Positions 16,361 through 24,795 of a stretch of DNA of 64,000 nt are shown piece after piece (position 1 is the stretch's first letter; each line of letters opens with the position of its first letter). Under the pieces are notes generated by a model that was not told the DNA's origin, made no database searches, and saw only the letters and a list, made by a program, of their open reading frames with translations. Made by a program: the position numbers and the translations under genes. This DNA comes from Mycolicibacterium mengxianglii. Its GTDB lineage: Bacteria > Actinomycetota > Actinomycetes > Mycobacteriales > Mycobacteriaceae. The stretch lies in the NCBI RefSeq assembly GCF_015710575.1, contig NZ_CP065373.1, positions 186,001 to 250,000 on the forward strand. Reading direction: 5' to 3'.

Positions 16361-16451
16361 TAGGCCGAGTTCAGCACAGGCGCGCGGCTTTCGGGTGTCG
16401 GCAGTGGCATCCAGACTTTCCTCACTGCGACACGTCGGGTAAACCTGTCTC

Positions 16452-16598
16452 ATGAAGACTCACCTGAACTGCCCGTGCGGCGAGGCGATCGTCGGTACTG
16501 ATGAGGACGACCTGGTCGAGAAGACGCAGAAGCACCTCTCCGAGAACCACCCCGGGCACAATTACTCGCGCGACGAAATCCTGTTCATCGCGTTCTGA
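16452..16598 (+). CDS. Small DUF1059-like protein
   Basis: 48 residues, ATG 16452 to TGA 16596-16598. It reads MKTHLNCPCGEAIVGTDEDD, then LVEKTQKHLSENHPG and ends DEILFIAF. The CPCG pair and the late HLSENHPG are the DUF1059 signature (a Cys/His set able to bind a metal). Function unknown. It is transcribed away from fadE1 and converges on the SRPBCC gene. Complete despite its size. Confidence 0.82.
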   Translation: MKTHLNCPCGEAIVGTDEDDLVEKTQKHLSENHPGHNYSRDEILFIAF

Positions 16599-16624
16599 GT
16601 CGGGTGCTCGCCGTCGGGTGAGCT

Positions 16625-17101
16625 TCAGGGCGCCGCGGGGTACCGCTGCTGCAGGCGGTTGAGGGTGGCCTCGATGCCCGAGGCGTTGGCTTTGGCGAAA
16701 CCCAGCCGGTCGTAGTAACCGGCGCGGTCCTTGATCGCGCCGGTACCGCGGTAGTCGAACGTCTCGGTGACCCGGGTCAGGGTCGGTGAGATCGCCTCGA
16801 ACTCCCAGCGCCAGTGATGGCCGAACGGGTGCCGCCACTCCACCAGCTCACCGGGTTTGAGTGCGGTGACGGTGCTGGTGATGCGGTACGGAACGCCGAA
16901 CATGCGCATTTTCGTCGAGAAACGAGACCCCACAGTCAGTTCCGCGGGTGCAGAGACGTTGGTCCGCACGGTTCCCGAGCCGTCGATCTCGTGATGCCGG
17001 CGGGGGTCGGCGACGACGGCGAACAGTTCCGCGGCCGGCGCCGCCACCTCGACAGATCTGCTGATCTGTTTGGGTCCGGTATCCACGACGGTCACGGGCA
17101 C
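16625..17101 (-). CDS. SRPBCC (polyketide cyclase/dehydrase-like) protein
   Basis: 158 residues. SRPBCC pattern: [40 protein letters not shown], then [39 protein letters not shown] and a long C-terminal helix. Such START-like pockets bind lipids or polyketides. It follows the alpha/beta hydrolase by 16 bases and is likely in the same operon. Confidence 0.83.
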   Translation of the reverse strand: MPVTVVDTGPKQISRSVEVAAPAAELFAVVADPRRHHEIDGSGTVRTNVSAPAELTVGSRFSTKMRMFGVPYRITSTVTALKPGELVEWRHPFGHHWRWEFEAISPTLTRVTETFDYRGTGAIKDRAGYYDRLGFAKANASGIEATLNRLQQRYPAAP

Positions 17102-17117
17102 GATGTGCTCCTTACGC

Positions 17118-18005
17118 TCAGCAGCGTGTGATCGCCACCGATCGGCGATCCGACGATGCGATGAAATCCTCGAGAATCTGCGTCACTTCCCATGGTGCCT
17201 CCACGTGGGGGAAGTGGCCGACCCCGGGTAGCACTTCCAGCCGGCTTCCCGGCAGCGCCTCGTGGGCGTCGTAGCCGTGCGAGACCGGGATGATCCGGTC
17301 GCTGTCGCCCCAGATCAACAAGACCGGGACCGTAGTGGTCAGGTGCAGCCGATTGAGCGCGCTGACCGCCTGGCCCCGGTAGTCCACCACCGCACGCAGC
17401 GTGCGCAGGAACGCATACCGGGTTTCACGGTTTGAAAGTGACGAATAGGCACTCCACAGTTCGCCGCCGAGCGGGGACTTGAGGCCGGCCGAGGACAGCC
17501 ACGATTTGATCGAGTTTCCGACCGTGAGGACTGGTTGCGGCGCGACTGCGGGCAGTACGAGCTCCACGCCCGGGGTGCTCAGCAGGCGGAGCATCCAGCT
17601 CAGGTCCGGGCCCAGCCCGCCGCTGCCGATCAGAACCATCCGCTCGCACCTGTCGCGGTGTTGGTAGGCGAACTGCATTGCGATGCCGCCGCCGAGGGAC
17701 TGGCCGACTATGGTGGCGCGATTGACGCCCAGCTCGTCGAGCAGGTCGCGCAGCCACACGGCGAAGGCGCCCAACGAATAGTCGCCGCGGGGTTTGGCGG
17801 TGTCGCCGTGGCCGAGTAGGTCGGGGGCGATCACCCGGTAGTTGCGCGACAACTGCGGTATGACCGAGCGCCACGTCGCCGAGCTGCCTGCCATGCCGTG
17901 AATCAGCAGCAGGGTGTCCTGACTGTCGCGCGGCCCGGTGTCGCGGTAGGCCACCCGGTCGCCGTGTAGCTCCAGGTAGTGAACTTTGTCCATATCCGTG
18001 TCCAT
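17118..18005 (-). CDS. Alpha/beta hydrolase (Rv2715-like)
   Basis: 295 residues from ATG 18003-18005, with AGGAGG 8 bases upstream. Motifs: [11 protein letters not shown] (oxyanion), [18 protein letters not shown], nucleophile Ser103 in VGQSLGGG, acid in [10 protein letters not shown] and base in GVGHFPH. The overall sequence resembles mycobacterial hydrolases of the Rv2715 type. An esterase or lipase role is likely; substrate not known. Followed by the SRPBCC gene. Confidence 0.86.
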   Translation of the reverse strand: MDTDMDKVHYLELHGDRVAYRDTGPRDSQDTLLLIHGMAGSSATWRSVIPQLSRNYRVIAPDLLGHGDTAKPRGDYSLGAFAVWLRDLLDELGVNRATIVGQSLGGGIAMQFAYQHRDRCERMVLIGSGGLGPDLSWMLRLLSTPGVELVLPAVAPQPVLTVGNSIKSWLSSAGLKSPLGGELWSAYSSLSNRETRYAFLRTLRAVVDYRGQAVSALNRLHLTTTVPVLLIWGDSDRIIPVSHGYDAHEALPGSRLEVLPGVGHFPHVEAPWEVTQILEDFIASSDRRSVAITRC

Positions 18006-18075
18006 TGCAGGGACCTCCTCTCATGTCGCGAGGGACCTGCTATGGCCGACGATAGCGGAGGCATCCGACGGTCAG

Positions 18076-18091
18076 GTTACTCACGGGTAAC
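18076..18091. promoter_or_regulatory. Inverted repeat between hydrolase and hemophore genes
   Basis: GTTAC (18076-18080), TCACGG, GTAAC (18087-18091), embedded in the 292-base divergent region 18006-18297. Arms are only 5 bases, so this is weak. The rest of that region shows no clear ORF, and I find no IdeR-type iron box in it, although the gene to the right is hemophore-like. Confidence 0.25.
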
Positions 18092-18297
18092 ATCACCCTG
18101 GGATAACGCTGGAATCGGGGTCGGGACCTGCAGTGATAACAACTGGGTCACAGTCGGTGGAGCGGGTGTGACCGGTCGCACCGCCGAGGACCGTGCCTAC
18201 GGGTTTGTGCCGCGCCCTCCCGGGTACGAGTGCGTCGGGACGGGGGGTCCGCGGCCACCGGTCGCAGACGCCGTCCGATAGCGAAGGAAGCAAACGC

Positions 18298-18693
18298 ATG
18301 AATCTCTCTGGAAACACCGTCCGCCGCGGAGTCGGCAGTGCACTCGCAGGCGGGTTCGTCGCCGGCCTGGCAGCCGCGGTCATCACCGCGCCGACTGCCG
18401 GAGCCGAGCCTTGTCGTGCTGATGAAGCAACCGGCACCATCAGCCAGGTGTCCGGGGCGGCCAGCCAGTATCTGGCAGGTCATCCCGGCGCCAACGATGT
18501 GCTGTCCGCCGCCCTGACCCAGCCCCGAGAAGAGGCGCGGACGTCGGTGCGGTCCTACTTCACAGCCAACCCGGGTGAGTATTACGACCTGAAGAACATC
18601 ACCGCTCCGCTGCAGACCCTGCGTGCACAGTGTGGGTCCTCGCTCCTGGCGCCCGACCTCATCTCGGCGTTCGACGAGTTCCAGGCGGGATAG
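18298..18693 (+). CDS. Secreted hemophore-related protein (Rv0203 family)
   Basis: 131 residues from ATG 18298 with GAAGGAAG upstream. A Sec signal peptide is visible (about 35 residues, hydrophobic GGFVAGLAAAVITAPTAGAEP, cleavage near AGA-EP). The mature part has one Cys close to its start (PCRADEATGTISQV), GAASQYLAGHPGANDVLSAAL, SYFTANPGEYYDLKNI and a second Cys (LRAQCG), matching the all-helical, one-disulfide layout of the mycobacterial hemophore family that carries haem outside the cell. Haem-binding residues cannot be confirmed by eye. Longer in-frame ORF upstream ignored. Confidence 0.78.
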   Translation: MNLSGNTVRRGVGSALAGGFVAGLAAAVITAPTAGAEPCRADEATGTISQVSGAASQYLAGHPGANDVLSAALTQPREEARTSVRSYFTANPGEYYDLKNITAPLQTLRAQCGSSLLAPDLISAFDEFQAG

Positions 18694-18703
18694 GGGCCGC
18701 CGC

Positions 18704-19195
18704 CTACTGGGGATCACCCTGGCGCAGTAGTGGTGTGAGCCGGAAATCCACCATCCGGCGCATCACCAGCGAGGTGTTGGTCTGCTCTACGCCGTCGATG
18801 TCCAGGATCCGGCCGGCGATGCGGTAGAGGTCGTCGGCGTCCCGGGCCACCACGTGTACCTGGAGGTCGACGCTGCCACTGAGGCCGAGCACCTCGAGCA
18901 CCTCGGGGATCACTGCGAGCTGGTCGGCCACCGACTCGAGTTTGCGTTGGGTGACGGTGGTGAGAATGAAGGCCGTCAACGGATAGCCCAACGCGGCCGG
19001 AGCGATGCGTCGCTCGAATGCCCGCAGCGTCCCGTTGGACTCCAGTTTCGCCAGACGGGACTGCACGGTGTTCCGGGAGAGCCCGGTGCGGTCGGCGAGG
19101 GTGACCGCGGCGGCGCGCGGATCGGCGTTGAGCGCGAGCAGGATCCGGGTGTCGATTCCGTCGAGTATCGGATGGGGCTCGGGCAGATTGCTCAT
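18704..19195 (-). CDS. Lrp/AsnC-family regulator
   Basis: 163 residues from ATG 19193-19195, with AGGAGG seven bases upstream (the GTG 6 bases earlier overlaps that site). HTH: LDGIDTRILLALNADPRAAAVTLADRTGLSRNTVQSRLAKLESNGTL. The RAM effector domain follows (YPLTAFILTTVTQRKLESVADQLAVIPEVLEVLGLSGSVDLQVHVVARDADDLY). Divergent from the E1-like enzyme, which it most likely controls in response to an amino acid or its 2-oxo acid. Confidence 0.9.
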   Translation of the reverse strand: MSNLPEPHPILDGIDTRILLALNADPRAAAVTLADRTGLSRNTVQSRLAKLESNGTLRAFERRIAPAALGYPLTAFILTTVTQRKLESVADQLAVIPEVLEVLGLSGSVDLQVHVVARDADDLYRIAGRILDIDGVEQTNTSLVMRRMVDFRLTPLLRQGDPQ

Positions 19196-19335
19196 CGCCA
19201 CCTCCTGTCTTCATGGCAGCACGTGCGTTCTGCACACATTCAAGCAGCATCGTTGCGCACATCTGGATCGGCGGCCCACACTGGGGCTTAATTCTGCACT
19301 CCGGTGCGGCCCACGTGCGACGTCGAGGATGTCCG

Positions 19336-21705
19336 ATGAGTTCACCCGTCCGGTCCGTGCCCACCATGACAGCCGCTTCGGGCGCGGACGTGCTGTCGGT
19401 GATCGAACAGCGGGTGCTCTGGTTGTCCACCGCGATGATCCACCACGCCAACCGGGTCCGCCCCAACCCGTCGGGCCTCAAAGTCGGTGGCCATCAGGCG
19501 TCGTCGGCGTCGATGGCCTCGATCATGACCGCGCTGTGGTTCGACCAGCTCCGGGCGGGCGACCGGGTCTCGGTGAAACCACACGCCTCCCCGGTGTTGC
19601 ACGCGATCAACTATCTGATCGGTGAACTCGATGAGGCGTACCTGGGGACGCTGCGTGAATTCGGTGGCCTGCAAAGCTATCCCAGCCGCACCAAAGACCC
19701 CGACCCGGTGGATTATTCGACCGGATCAGTGGGCATCGGAGCGACAGCCCCGATCTGGGCTGCGATGGCGCGCCGATACGTGCACACCCGGTTCGACGGT
19801 GCGGCCGAGGAACTCATCGCATCGGACCGGACCGGCGGCACCGCGCTGGGGAGGCAGTACTCGCTGGTTGGTGACGCCGAACTGGACGAGGGCGCGGTGT
19901 GGGAGGCCATCCTCGATCCCGCGGTCACCGAATTCGGCGAGATCGTCTGGATCGTCGACATGAACCGCCAATCGCTGGACCGGGTCGTCCCGCACATCGC
20001 CGCCGATCGGCTGGAGCGGATGTTCGGCGCAGCCGGCTGGCAGGTGATCACCCTGAAATTCGGCCGCCTGTTGGAAGAGCTGTTCGCCCGGCCGGGCGGG
20101 GCGACGTTGCGGCGCCGGATAGTCGAGATGCCCAATGCCGAATACCAGCGTCTACTCCGGTGCGCAGCCGACGAATTGCGTTCGCGGTTGCCCGGCGACG
20201 GCCCGGACAGCGGGGCACTACGCGCGTTGACCTCCGACCTCGACGACGCCACACTGCTGGCCGCGATCCGCAACCTGGGTGGCCACGACCTGGGCCTGCT
20301 GCGGGACGCCTTCGCCCAGATCGACGACACCCGGCCCACCGTGGTGATCGCGTACACGATCAAGGGGTACGGCCTTCCGATACAAGGACATCCGCAGAAT
20401 CACTCCTCATTGCTCACCGTCGGGCAGTTCGACGAGCTCGCTGATGCCCTGGGAATGGACCCCAAGAACCCGTGGCAGCGCTTCGCCGCCGGCAGCGACG
20501 CCGGAATACTCTGCGCCGCAACGCGGGAACGGCTGGCCCGGCCCCCGGTACCGCAACCCGCTCCGGCGGCCATCCCGACCGACATCGGTCGGACCCCGAC
20601 GGGCACGTCCACCACCCAGGCCGCACTGGGCCGTACATTGCTGGACCTCACCCGGGAGGCCCCGGCCGCTGCTCGCCGGGTGGTGACGGTCAGCCCGGAT
20701 GTGAGTTCGACGACCAACCTGGCCGGTTGGCTGAACAAGGTGGGGGTCTGGTCGCCGACGGAGCGACGCGACTGGTTCGACGACGACGCCGAGACCATCA
20801 TGCACTGGCGGGAGAACCCGGACGGCCAACACATGGAGCTCGGGATCGCCGAGACCAATCTCGTCGGATTGATCAGTGAGCTCGGCGCGACCTGGAGCCG
20901 GTGGGGTGAGCCGCTGTTCCCGATCGGGGTGCTCTACGACCCGTTCGTGGAGCGGGCGCTGGAGCCATGGTCCTACGGGATCTACGCCGGCGGCCAGTCA
21001 ATCCTGGTCGGCACCCCGTCCGGGGTGACGCTGGCCGCAGAAGGCGGCGCGCACCAGTCCATCAAAACCCCGTCGATCGGTCTCGAGCAGCCGGGATGTG
21101 TCAGCTATGAACCGGCGTTCGCCATCGACGTCGAGTGGGCACTGCTGTCGTGCATCGCGCGGCTGGGCCGCCCCGACGGAAGCTCCTCGTACCTGCGATT
21201 GTCGACGCGGCCGGTGGATCAGAAACTGGCAGCGGTGCCGGCAGACCCGGCGGCGCGCGAACGGCGTCGGCGACAGGTCGTGGACGGGGGCTATCTGCTG
21301 CGTCGAGCGGTCGAGCCGGCGGTCACGCTGGTCGGCATGGGCGCGGTGATCACCGAGACGCTCACCGCGGCAGACCGTCTCGCGGCCCAGGGCATCGACG
21401 CCGACGTCGTCTGTGTCACCAGCCCCGGTCTGTTGTTCGAAGCAGCCCAGGCCCGGAACGGCCTCGGCGACGCGCCGACTTCGATACTGCAGCAGGTGTT
21501 TCCGGCCGAGAGGGCGGCCCCCATGGTGACGGTGCTCGACGGCCACCCGCACACGCTGTCGTTCCTCCACGGTGTCCACCGGGTCCGGGGTATCGCATTG
21601 GGGGTGAGCCGGTTCGGGCAGGTCGGTTCACTGGACGACGTCTATCGCTACCACGGCATCGACACCGACAGCATCGTCACTGCGGCACTCGACCTGACCC
21701 GGTAA
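19336..21705 (+). CDS. AceE-type thiamine-diphosphate 2-oxoacid dehydrogenase E1-like enzyme
   Basis: 789 residues from ATG 19336. The domain order is that of homodimeric pyruvate dehydrogenase E1/transketolase: TPP-binding domain with GDAELDEG (179-186) and DMN (Asn210), then a pyrimidine domain with MELGIAETNLVGLISELGATWSRWGEPLFPIGVLYDPF, and a transketolase C-terminal domain (VTLVGMGAVITETLTAADRL). It is shorter than AceE (~890-930) and no E2 or E3 gene is near. The divergent Lrp regulator suggests a role in amino-acid-derived 2-oxo acid breakdown. True substrate unknown. Confidence 0.8.
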   Translation: MSSPVRSVPTMTAASGADVLSVIEQRVLWLSTAMIHHANRVRPNPSGLKVGGHQASSASMASIMTALWFDQLRAGDRVSVKPHASPVLHAINYLIGELDEAYLGTLREFGGLQSYPSRTKDPDPVDYSTGSVGIGATAPIWAAMARRYVHTRFDGAAEELIASDRTGGTALGRQYSLVGDAELDEGAVWEAILDPAVTEFGEIVWIVDMNRQSLDRVVPHIAADRLERMFGAAGWQVITLKFGRLLEELFARPGGATLRRRIVEMPNAEYQRLLRCAADELRSRLPGDGPDSGALRALTSDLDDATLLAAIRNLGGHDLGLLRDAFAQIDDTRPTVVIAYTIKGYGLPIQGHPQNHSSLLTVGQFDELADALGMDPKNPWQRFAAGSDAGILCAATRERLARPPVPQPAPAAIPTDIGRTPTGTSTTQAALGRTLLDLTREAPAAARRVVTVSPDVSSTTNLAGWLNKVGVWSPTERRDWFDDDAETIMHWRENPDGQHMELGIAETNLVGLISELGATWSRWGEPLFPIGVLYDPFVERALEPWSYGIYAGGQSILVGTPSGVTLAAEGGAHQSIKTPSIGLEQPGCVSYEPAFAIDVEWALLSCIARLGRPDGSSSYLRLSTRPVDQKLAAVPADPAARERRRRQVVDGGYLLRRAVEPAVTLVGMGAVITETLTAADRLAAQGIDADVVCVTSPGLLFEAAQARNGLGDAPTSILQQVFPAERAAPMVTVLDGHPHTLSFLHGVHRVRGIALGVSRFGQVGSLDDVYRYHGIDTDSIVTAALDLTR

Positions 21706-21713
21706 TCCGCATG

Positions 21714-21740
21714 GCCGCCGCGGTGTGAAGCCCGGGCGGC
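21714..21740. terminator. GC-rich hairpin between convergent genes
   Basis: GCCGCC (21714-21719) and GGCGGC (21735-21740) can pair around a 15-base loop in the 66-base gap between the E1-like gene and the DUF4873 gene, which converge. No U run follows, which is usual for mycobacterial hairpins. Weak support. Confidence 0.3.
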
Positions 21741-21771
21741 GGGTATCTCCACAGGGTTTTCGGGCTGACGG

Positions 21772-22395
21772 TCAGTGCAGCGGGTACGGCGGGTCGCCCA
21801 CCCCGGTGACGGTGAAGCCACCCCACGGGGTGGGCTCGGAGATGCGGGCCTGCGCCTGATGGCCGGGTGTCGCCATGGTGATGGTTCGGGCGCCGCGCAG
21901 CATGTCGGCCGGCAGGTCACCGACGACGGTGCCACGCCAGTGATAGTGGCCGTCGATGGGGTCCAGATGCCCGCAGAGTCGGGCGTGCACCTCCACGGCG
22001 CCGTCGGCAAGGGTGACACTCGCCGGGCCGTCGTAGCCGTCGTCGTCCACCGGTGCGGTGTCGCTGAGGTAGAACTGCCGGGCCAACGGGCGCGAGCGCC
22101 GGAGCCCCCGGCGCACCCTGATCCGCGAGCGGGCCTCGATCCGGGTGGCGCCGGAGCGCGCGAACAGGTCCAGGCAGCGCTGCACCAGTCGGGTCTGGCG
22201 CTCGACGTCGGGGCCGGGGATGCGGAAGTAGTTGGGCAGGCCGTGAACAGCGATCGTGTCGTCCCGGCCGGGTCGGGTGTCGATCACCACCGGGGCAGTC
22301 TCGCACCGCCCGTTGGCGGTGGTGACGGTCCAGGTTTCGGTGGCAGGGTCGAAGCGTGCCGTGTCGGCGCTGTTTCGGATGACGAGAACGGTCAC
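21772..22395 (-). CDS. DUF4873 protein coupled to AurF-like oxygenase
   Basis: 207 residues from GTG 22393-22395, overlapping the oxygenase TGA (GTGA). Begins MTVLVIRNSADTARFDPATE; the DUF4873 part is the C-terminal ~90 residues (DDDGYDGPASVTLADGAVEV, HLDPIDGHYHWRGTV, RGARTITMATPGHQAQARISE). In other proteins DUF4873 is found attached to flavin monooxygenases. The coupled translation with a diiron oxygenase suggests a joint role. No enzyme residues recognised. The longer ORF to 22818 runs inside the oxygenase gene and is not used. Confidence 0.72.
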   Translation of the reverse strand: MTVLVIRNSADTARFDPATETWTVTTANGRCETAPVVIDTRPGRDDTIAVHGLPNYFRIPGPDVERQTRLVQRCLDLFARSGATRIEARSRIRVRRGLRRSRPLARQFYLSDTAPVDDDGYDGPASVTLADGAVEVHARLCGHLDPIDGHYHWRGTVVGDLPADMLRGARTITMATPGHQAQARISEPTPWGGFTVTGVGDPPYPLH

Positions 22396-23297
22396 AGGAA
22401 ACCGGCCCGGCGCCACCAGCGCCGTCCGAGGCGACCCATCAGGCCCACCTCGTCGAAGAAGGCGCTCAGGGAGGCGAAGGACGTCACGCACATGGCGTGG
22501 AAGTGCGGATTCTGCCGCGCGACGCGCCGCATGTCGGCCCCGTCCAGTCCGGCGCGGTGGTACTGGATCGGCAGCGTGAACAGCATCCGGTAGAAGGGGC
22601 CGCCCAGTCCGTGGACGTTGGCCAACAGCACCTTTCGGTAACGCGGCATGGTGGGCACCATCTTCCTCAGCCCGTCGCGGGCGAACTGGATGTGGCGTGC
22701 CTCTTCGGTGACGTGAATTCGCATGAGCCGCTGGACGATGGGTTGCAGGTCGGGGTCCTCCATGATCTGGCGCTGCAGCGCATCGAAGATCTCCTCGCCC
22801 ACCAGCGCGGCACTCCACAGCACGCTGCCGCGGAAAGCCAGCGGCAGCGCATTGATGAACATTCGTGGAACGAGCTTGGGCCGCACCGGAATTCCGCCGA
22901 TGCGGGCGATGGTCTTGCCGAACATCACCATATGGCGGGTTTCGTCACCGAGTTCGGTGAGCGCATAGTGGGTGGCGCTGGCGGTGGGGTTCTTGTGCAT
23001 CAGATCACGGAGCAACGCCTGGTTCAGGATGTTTTCGAACCAGATGCCGGCCGAGAGGATGTTCACCAGTTCCTGGCGGGACAGTTCGATCTGCTGCGCG
23101 CGGGTCATCGCGTCCCACTCGGGTGTGCCATACAACGTGACGACCTCAGGGGGCAGGAAGAACTTGTCCGGGTCCAGCGGCGCGTCCCAGTCGATATCGA
23201 CGATCGGCGCGTAGGACAACTTGGCCGACCCCTTGAGCAGGCGTTGGGCGAATTCTTCGCGGGAGCTGCGGTCCCCCGGGGCAGTCGGCGCAACCAT
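22392..23297 (-). CDS. AurF-like diiron oxygenase
   Basis: 301 residues. All seven ligands expected for the AurF (p-aminobenzoate N-oxygenase) diiron centre can be placed: Glu88 (WFENIL), Glu119 and His122 (DETRH), Glu168 (VGEEIF), His195, Glu199 and His202 (HVTEEARH). Spacing between the last four matches AurF. Such enzymes use O2 to oxidise aryl amines or similar groups. Nothing in the neighbourhood identifies the substrate. Cotranscribed with the DUF4873 gene. Confidence 0.85.
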   Translation of the reverse strand: MVAPTAPGDRSSREEFAQRLLKGSAKLSYAPIVDIDWDAPLDPDKFFLPPEVVTLYGTPEWDAMTRAQQIELSRQELVNILSAGIWFENILNQALLRDLMHKNPTASATHYALTELGDETRHMVMFGKTIARIGGIPVRPKLVPRMFINALPLAFRGSVLWSAALVGEEIFDALQRQIMEDPDLQPIVQRLMRIHVTEEARHIQFARDGLRKMVPTMPRYRKVLLANVHGLGGPFYRMLFTLPIQYHRAGLDGADMRRVARQNPHFHAMCVTSFASLSAFFDEVGLMGRLGRRWWRRAGFL

Positions 23298-23405
23298 GTT
23301 CCCACGTTAGGGAGCTGTCGACCGGTTAGTCAATACCTGCGGTACCGGATACCTCCAGGCGCCGGGCCCGCGCAGGTTTTGAGCCGGTGCAGATGGGGCA
23401 CCCTC

Positions 23406-23711
23406 GTGCCCGTGGACGGAGATTACGACGACCCTGGGCCCGACAACACGCTGAGCCCCAGCGAATCGCTGGACTCCGACGAAGTACGCAACGACGACGG
23501 TGACATCGTCACCGATCCGCCGGATCAGTGGATCGAGGCCGACGAGGACGAAACCCTCGACGAGCGGCTCGCCGCCGAGGTCCCCGACGTGCTGACCGGC
23601 ACCGACGAGTCCGAGCGACCTGCACGCCGCACCCAAGGCCAGATCGACGGCACCCCCGAAGACGGCGAGTCCTTCTTCAACATCGTCGACGACGACGACC
23701 CGACCGCCTGA
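23406..23711 (+). CDS. DUF5709 acidic protein
   Basis: 101 residues from GTG 23406 (another GTG at 23412 is possible). The sequence is very acidic; DNTLSPSESLDSDEV and DETLDERLAAEVPDVL are the DUF5709 hallmarks, ending FNIVDDDDPTA. Likely disordered, cytosolic; function unknown. The longer frame starting at 22497 is antisense to the oxygenase gene and not real. The upstream gap (108 bases) has no clear promoter. Confidence 0.72.
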   Translation: MPVDGDYDDPGPDNTLSPSESLDSDEVRNDDGDIVTDPPDQWIEADEDETLDERLAAEVPDVLTGTDESERPARRTQGQIDGTPEDGESFFNIVDDDDPTA

Positions 23712-23718
23712 GGCACGG

Positions 23719-23732
23719 CCCGCCGACGCGGG
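23719..23732. terminator. Short hairpin between convergent genes
   Basis: CCCGC (23719-23723), CGAC, GCGGG (23728-23732) fills the 22-base gap between the DUF5709 and alcohol dehydrogenase stops, which converge. Five G/C pairs and a 4-base loop; no T run. A modest bidirectional terminator candidate. Confidence 0.35.
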
Positions 23733-23733
23733 T

Positions 23734-24759
23734 TCACAACTGCAGCGCGACCTTCACGCAGTCCGCCGTCCGCGACGCCACCGCGGCGTAGGCCTGCTGC
23801 GCCTCGTCCAGCGGCATCGAGTGGGTGAAGATACCGCTGGTGTCCAGCCTGCCGGAGGTGATCAACGGGACCAGTTCGGGCCAGGTCCGCTGTACCGGGG
23901 CGGTGGTCATCCGCAGGGTCACGCTGCGTACCAGGTTCATCAGAGCTGGGAACGGAAACGGGTTCAGGTCGTGCACCCCGACGACCGACACCGTGCCGCC
24001 GGCCCGGACACAGGTCAGCGCATCGGTCATGGTCGTGTCGTTGCCCACCGCGTCGATGACCGAGGCGGCCCCCCGCCCGTCGGTGGCGTCGAAGACCGCG
24101 GCCAGGGCCGGGGGTTCCAACGGCGTCGCGCCGAACCCCGCCGCGCGGGCGCGACGGCCTGCAACCGGGTCGACGGCGAACACGGTGCCCGCCCCCTGGG
24201 CGATGGCGCTACGTACCGCGCACAGCCCGACCGCGCCCAAACCGAACACCACCACCGTCGCCCCGGGCGTGATGTCGGCGCGCTGGGCTCCGGCCCACCC
24301 GGTGGCGAGGTTGTCGGTGAGCAGCAGTGCCGCCTCGTCGTCGATACCGTCGGGAATCGGCAGCAACTGGAAATCCGCGGCGGGAACGGCCAGCAGGTCC
24401 GACTGTGCGCCGCCGAGTGCGCCCGAGCCGAAGATCCGCGGACCCGACACACAGGTCACGGGATCCCGTGTCGCGCAGCCGGCGCAGCTGCCGCAGCCGG
24501 CCACCGAGGACACCAGCACCCGGTCGCCCACCCGCACGCTGCGCACGTCCGGGCCCACTTCGACGACGGTGCCCAGCGCCTCATGGCCCAGCGGAACCGG
24601 TTGTGGCAGTGGGTAATCGCCCTCGTAGAAGTGCAGGTCGGAGCCGCAGATGGCGGTCGTCTCCACCGCGACGACGGCGCCGTCGGGTCCGGGCAGGGTG
24701 GCATCGGCCACCGTGTCGATGCGGATCTGGCCGGGAGCGTCGATCACAACAGTGCGCAT
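23734..24759 (-). CDS. Zinc-dependent alcohol dehydrogenase (MDR family)
   Basis: 341 residues. Catalytic zinc ligands in ICGSDLHFYEGDYP (Cys) and LGHEALGTVVEVG (His-Glu); structural zinc from CGSCAGCATRDPVTC (four Cys); nucleotide-binding VVVFGLGAVGLCAVRSA. It oxidises secondary or primary alcohols with NAD(P). It follows the Baeyer-Villiger-type monooxygenase on the same strand after 36 bases; the pair could convert an alcohol to a ketone and the ketone to an ester. Confidence 0.9.
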   Translation of the reverse strand: MRTVVIDAPGQIRIDTVADATLPGPDGAVVAVETTAICGSDLHFYEGDYPLPQPVPLGHEALGTVVEVGPDVRSVRVGDRVLVSSVAGCGSCAGCATRDPVTCVSGPRIFGSGALGGAQSDLLAVPAADFQLLPIPDGIDDEAALLLTDNLATGWAGAQRADITPGATVVVFGLGAVGLCAVRSAIAQGAGTVFAVDPVAGRRARAAGFGATPLEPPALAAVFDATDGRGAASVIDAVGNDTTMTDALTCVRAGGTVSVVGVHDLNPFPFPALMNLVRSVTLRMTTAPVQRTWPELVPLITSGRLDTSGIFTHSMPLDEAQQAYAAVASRTADCVKVALQL

Positions 24760-24795
24760 GAGGTCCTTGTGTTTGGTAGCTAGGAGAGCATGTGG

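Noticed and set aside
15063..16442. 459-codon frame opposite fadE1
   Set aside because: Shadow of a well conserved acyl-CoA dehydrogenase; no homology-like pattern.
18006..18297. IdeR iron box upstream of the hemophore gene
   Set aside because: Looked for TTAGG/CCTAA symmetry and found none.
21772..22818. Longer 348-codon reading of the DUF4873 gene
   Set aside because: Its first 140 codons run inside the oxygenase gene and give Arg/Pro-rich nonsense; the GTG at 22395 fits the family start.
23359..23400. SigF-like promoter before the DUF5709 gene (GGTTT-N15-GGGGCA)
   Set aside because: The -10 half deviates (GGGGCA rather than GGGTAC), so I do not claim it.
22497..23711. 404-codon reading of the DUF5709 gene
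   Set aside because: Most of it is antisense to the AurF-like gene; only the last ~100 codons match the family.
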